From NCBI RefSeq assembly GCF_001652265.1, contig NZ_LWBS01000358.1, positions 1 to 58,679 on the forward strand: DNA of 58,679 nt, written 5' to 3'. Positions within the stretch are counted from its first letter, which is position 1. The number at the start of each line of letters is the position of its first letter. The notes under the pieces were generated by a model that was not told the origin of the DNA, made no database searches, and worked only from the letters and a program-made list of their open reading frames with translations. A program made the position numbers and the translations under genes. The DNA is from Rhizobium leguminosarum (GTDB lineage: Bacteria; Pseudomonadota; Alphaproteobacteria; Rhizobiales; Rhizobiaceae). Below are positions 56,639 through 58,679 of this stretch, piece after piece.

Positions 56639-58255
56639 TCAGTGCCGGAAATGGCGCATGCCGGTAAAGACCATTGCGACGCCGTGTTCGTTAGCGGCAT
56701 CGATGACCTCCTGGTCGCGCATCGATCCGCCCGGCTGAATAACCGCCGTCGCCCCTGCCGCGATCATCGACAAAAGACCGTCGGCAAAGGGCAGGAAGGC
56801 TTCGGAGGCAACCGCCGACCCGTGCGTCATCGGCACTGCAAGGCCAAGCGCCTTGGCGGCCTCTTCGGCCTTCAGCGCGGCGATGCGGGCGGAATCGACC
56901 CGGCTCATTTGGCCTGCGCCGATACCGGCGGTCTGGCCGTCCTTGGCATAGACCACGGCATTCGATTTCACATGTTTGCCAACCTTGAAGGCGAACTTCA
57001 TGTCATCAAGTTCCCGTGCCGTCGGCGCGCGCTTGGTGACGACCTTGAGTTCCAGATCCTCGACCATGCCGTTGTCGCGGCTCTGGACCAGCAGGCCGCC
57101 GGAAACGGTCTTTGCCGTCAGGCCCGCGGCACGCGGATCAGGCAGCCCGCCGGCGGACAGCAGCCGCAGGTTCGGCTTACGGGCGACGATCGCCTTTGCC
57201 TCCTGCGTGACATCGGGCGCGATGATCACTTCGGTGAAGAGCTTGACGATCTCCTCAGCCGTTGCGGCATCCAGCGTCCGGTTGAGCGCGATGATGCCGC
57301 CAAAGGCGGAAACGGAATCGCAGGCGAGCGCCCGCTGATAGGCCTCGACCAGGCTGGATCCGGTGGCGACGCCGCAGGGATTAGCATGCTTGATGATCGC
57401 GCAGGCCGGCGCCCCCTCAGGCAGGAACTCGGCGACCAGTTCGTAGGCGGCATCCGTATCGTTGATGTTGTTGTAGGAGAGCTGCTTGCCTTGGAGAAGA
57501 GCGGCCGTCGAAACACCCGGACGCTTCTCGCCGGTCACATAGAAGGCGGCCTTCTGATGCGGGTTTTCGCCATAGCGCATCTCTTCCTTCAGCGCGCCGC
57601 CGATGACCCGGTGGCGCGGCGTGTCGATCGACAGCGCCTCGGCGAACCAGTTGGAGATCATTGCATCATAGGCGGCGGTACGGGCATAGGCCTTGGCGGC
57701 CATCCGCTGGCGGAAGGCATAGGCTGTCTTGCCGTCATCTGCGGAAAGCTGCTCCAGCAGTTCGGCATAATCGGCCGGATCGGTCAGGGTCGTCACATAG
57801 GCATGGTTCTTGGCCGATGCGCGGATCATCGCCGGACCGCCGATGTCGATATTCTCGACCGTCGTCGGATAGTCGCCGCCGGCCGCACGCACCTCCTCGA
57901 AGGGATAGAGGTTGATGACGGCGAGGTCGATGCCCTCGATGCCGTGCTTTTTCATCGCTTCCTGGTGTTCGCTGTCGTCACGGATCGCCAGCAGGCCGCC
58001 ATGCACCATCGGATGCAGCGTCTTGACCCGCCCGTCCATGATCTCGGGAAAACCGGTGATTTCGGAGACATCGGTGACGGCAAGACCGGCAGCAGTAATC
58101 GCTTTAAACGTGCCGCCGGTCGAAAGCAGTCGCACACCTCTGGCAGACAAGGCGTGGGCGAGGTCGACGATCCCGGTCTTGTCGAAGACGGAGATGAGCG
58201 CGGTCTTGATTTCGACCTTGTCGGGGGCGGGGATCTTCTTGGAAATGACGGCCAT
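56639..58255 (-). CDS. purH: Bifunctional AICAR transformylase / IMP cyclohydrolase
   Basis: This 538-residue protein performs the last two steps of purine synthesis. The N-terminal MGS-like cyclohydrolase ([66 protein letters not shown]) is followed by the transformylase ([68 protein letters not shown]). ATG 58255 follows CGGAGAAGG. Upstream DNA (58256-58510) holds a decayed RIME-like repeat and no riboswitch that I recognise. Confidence 0.97.
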   Translation of the reverse strand: MAVISKKIPAPDKVEIKTALISVFDKTGIVDLAHALSARGVRLLSTGGTFKAITAAGLAVTDVSEITGFPEIMDGRVKTLHPMVHGGLLAIRDDSEHQEAMKKHGIEGIDLAVINLYPFEEVRAAGGDYPTTVENIDIGGPAMIRASAKNHAYVTTLTDPADYAELLEQLSADDGKTAYAFRQRMAAKAYARTAAYDAMISNWFAEALSIDTPRHRVIGGALKEEMRYGENPHQKAAFYVTGEKRPGVSTAALLQGKQLSYNNINDTDAAYELVAEFLPEGAPACAIIKHANPCGVATGSSLVEAYQRALACDSVSAFGGIIALNRTLDAATAEEIVKLFTEVIIAPDVTQEAKAIVARKPNLRLLSAGGLPDPRAAGLTAKTVSGGLLVQSRDNGMVEDLELKVVTKRAPTARELDDMKFAFKVGKHVKSNAVVYAKDGQTAGIGAGQMSRVDSARIAALKAEEAAKALGLAVPMTHGSAVASEAFLPFADGLLSMIAAGATAVIQPGGSMRDQEVIDAANEHGVAMVFTGMRHFRH

Positions 58256-58354
58256 GAAACCTTCTCCGTTCGGGCTTCGGGAGGACATCCGCAAGGGATG
58301 TTCGCATGCTGGCGCCGCGTTAGCACAGCTTTGCCGCCACGCAAACAGGCGTCA

Positions 58355-58398
58355 GAGCAGATGTCGAAAAGCACGAGCCATTTTTGGATAGCATCATA
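58355..58398. repeat. Decayed RIME-like palindrome
   Basis: GAGCAGATGTCGAAAAG and TTTTTGGATAGCATCATA resemble the intact element at 10494-10541. A second half-copy (AAAGCATGTCGCGCAAAAGT) lies near 58466-58485. Confidence 0.55.
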
Positions 58399-58510
58399 CC
58401 CTACTTCCTTGCAGTGGAAGCGATCCCAATCTTCGGCCACTCGGCCTGAGATCATCCGCCTCTAAAGCATGTCGCGCAAAAGTGTACAGCGGTTGTCTAA
58501 TCGCATTGCC

Positions 58511-58679
58511 TTAGTCAAGGCTGTTTTGTTTTGTCATTCGGCATTGGCTCTGTTTTTGGAGAACGCGTAACGCGACGTATTCGATGGGTTGGGCGATGTT
58601 GTCTTCAAAGCTGTCCAGCGCCGGGAGCAGGGTTGTCTGCGCGGTCGACACCTGGTCGCCGCATAATGGGTCTCCGCAG
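58511..58679 (-). CDS. Possible C-terminal fragment of a gene running off the right edge
   Basis: On the minus strand an open frame enters from beyond the right edge and ends at a TAA at 58511-58513, reading ...STAQTTLLPALDSFEDNIAQPIEYVALRVLQ... for 55 codons. There is no start codon in the window and I do not recognise the sequence, so it may be a real C-terminus or just chance open frame in AT-richer DNA. Confidence 0.3.
   Translation of the reverse strand, partial: CGDPLCGDQVSTAQTTLLPALDSFEDNIAQPIEYVALRVLQKQSQCRMTKQNSLD

Noticed and set aside
58256..58354. Purine or ZTP riboswitch before purH
   Set aside because: None of the conserved pseudoknot or core sequences of those riboswitches could be found in the leader.

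Overview
This window is chromosomal DNA of a Rhizobium-type alphaproteobacterium (R. etli / R. leguminosarum-like). The evidence is high GC, CTTGAC-N17-CTATxT type promoters, GTTC-N7-GTTC SOS boxes, rhizobial intergenic palindromic repeats, an alpha-r14 family small RNA, a full-length 180-kDa-class NAD-glutamate dehydrogenase and an imuA-imuB-dnaE2 cassette. Nearly all genes are housekeeping or conserved. There is no phage, integrase, transposase, CRISPR array, toxin-antitoxin pair or recognisable defence island. A near-perfect parS-like site just after leuB suggests this is the origin-proximal part of the chromosome.

Layout: (1) 1-7.9 kb: the start of a sugar (possibly myo-inositol) binding-protein gene, a DUF1993 gene, a galE/exoB-sulfatase pair, a ThuA-like gene, a GNAT gene, a DUF2934 gene, a DUF6880-like gene and a thioredoxin-fold protein that has lost its catalytic cysteines. 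(2) 8.1-15.7 kb: tRNA-Ser(CGA), rplU-rpmA, two GNAT genes, an opposite-strand EEP hydrolase, then the tightly packed obg-proB-proA-nadD run. (3) 15.7-19.65 kb: an alpha-r14 sRNA on the minus strand and the molybdate system modA / modBC, with two putative Mo-boxes before modA and a convergent one-domain ModE. (4) 19.8-25.6 kb: rsfS, rlmH, an EnvC-like factor, ctpA, a divergent polysaccharide deacetylase and rppH. (5) 25.7-32.6 kb, minus strand: bacterioferritin with its ferredoxin, and the SOS-regulated mutasome imuA-imuB-dnaE2 behind a LexA box. (6) 32.7-41.2 kb: a small zincin, a CitE-like lyase, a VOC protein, leuD, a PLP dehydratase, leuB, a PAP2 phosphatase and an MHS-type transporter with an unusual ~190-residue insertion. 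(7) 41.5-45.9 kb, minus strand: alkaline phosphatase phoA behind a clear PHO box but broken by a one-base frameshift, followed by a Tat-exported CxxC protein, an ABC ATPase and an FtsX-type permease with a histidine-rich loop (probably metal-related). (8) 46.2-58.7 kb: asd, a lytic transglycosylase, a beta-carbonic anhydrase, pdxY, NAD-GDH, a UMF1-type transporter, purH and a possible gene fragment at the right edge.

Regulatory logic readable from the DNA covers phosphate (PHO box/phoA), molybdate (ModE/Mo-boxes/modABC), DNA damage (LexA box/imu operon), possibly inositol (a GGAA-N6-TTCC palindrome upstream of the binding protein) and sRNA control through anti-Shine-Dalgarno loops. I found no convincing wholly new multi-gene system. 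The best leads are the His-rich ABC/Tat-protein cassette beside the broken phoA, the cysteine-less DsbA-like protein, the loop-insertion transporter and the parS-like site. All assignments come from reading the sequence; no database search was run.
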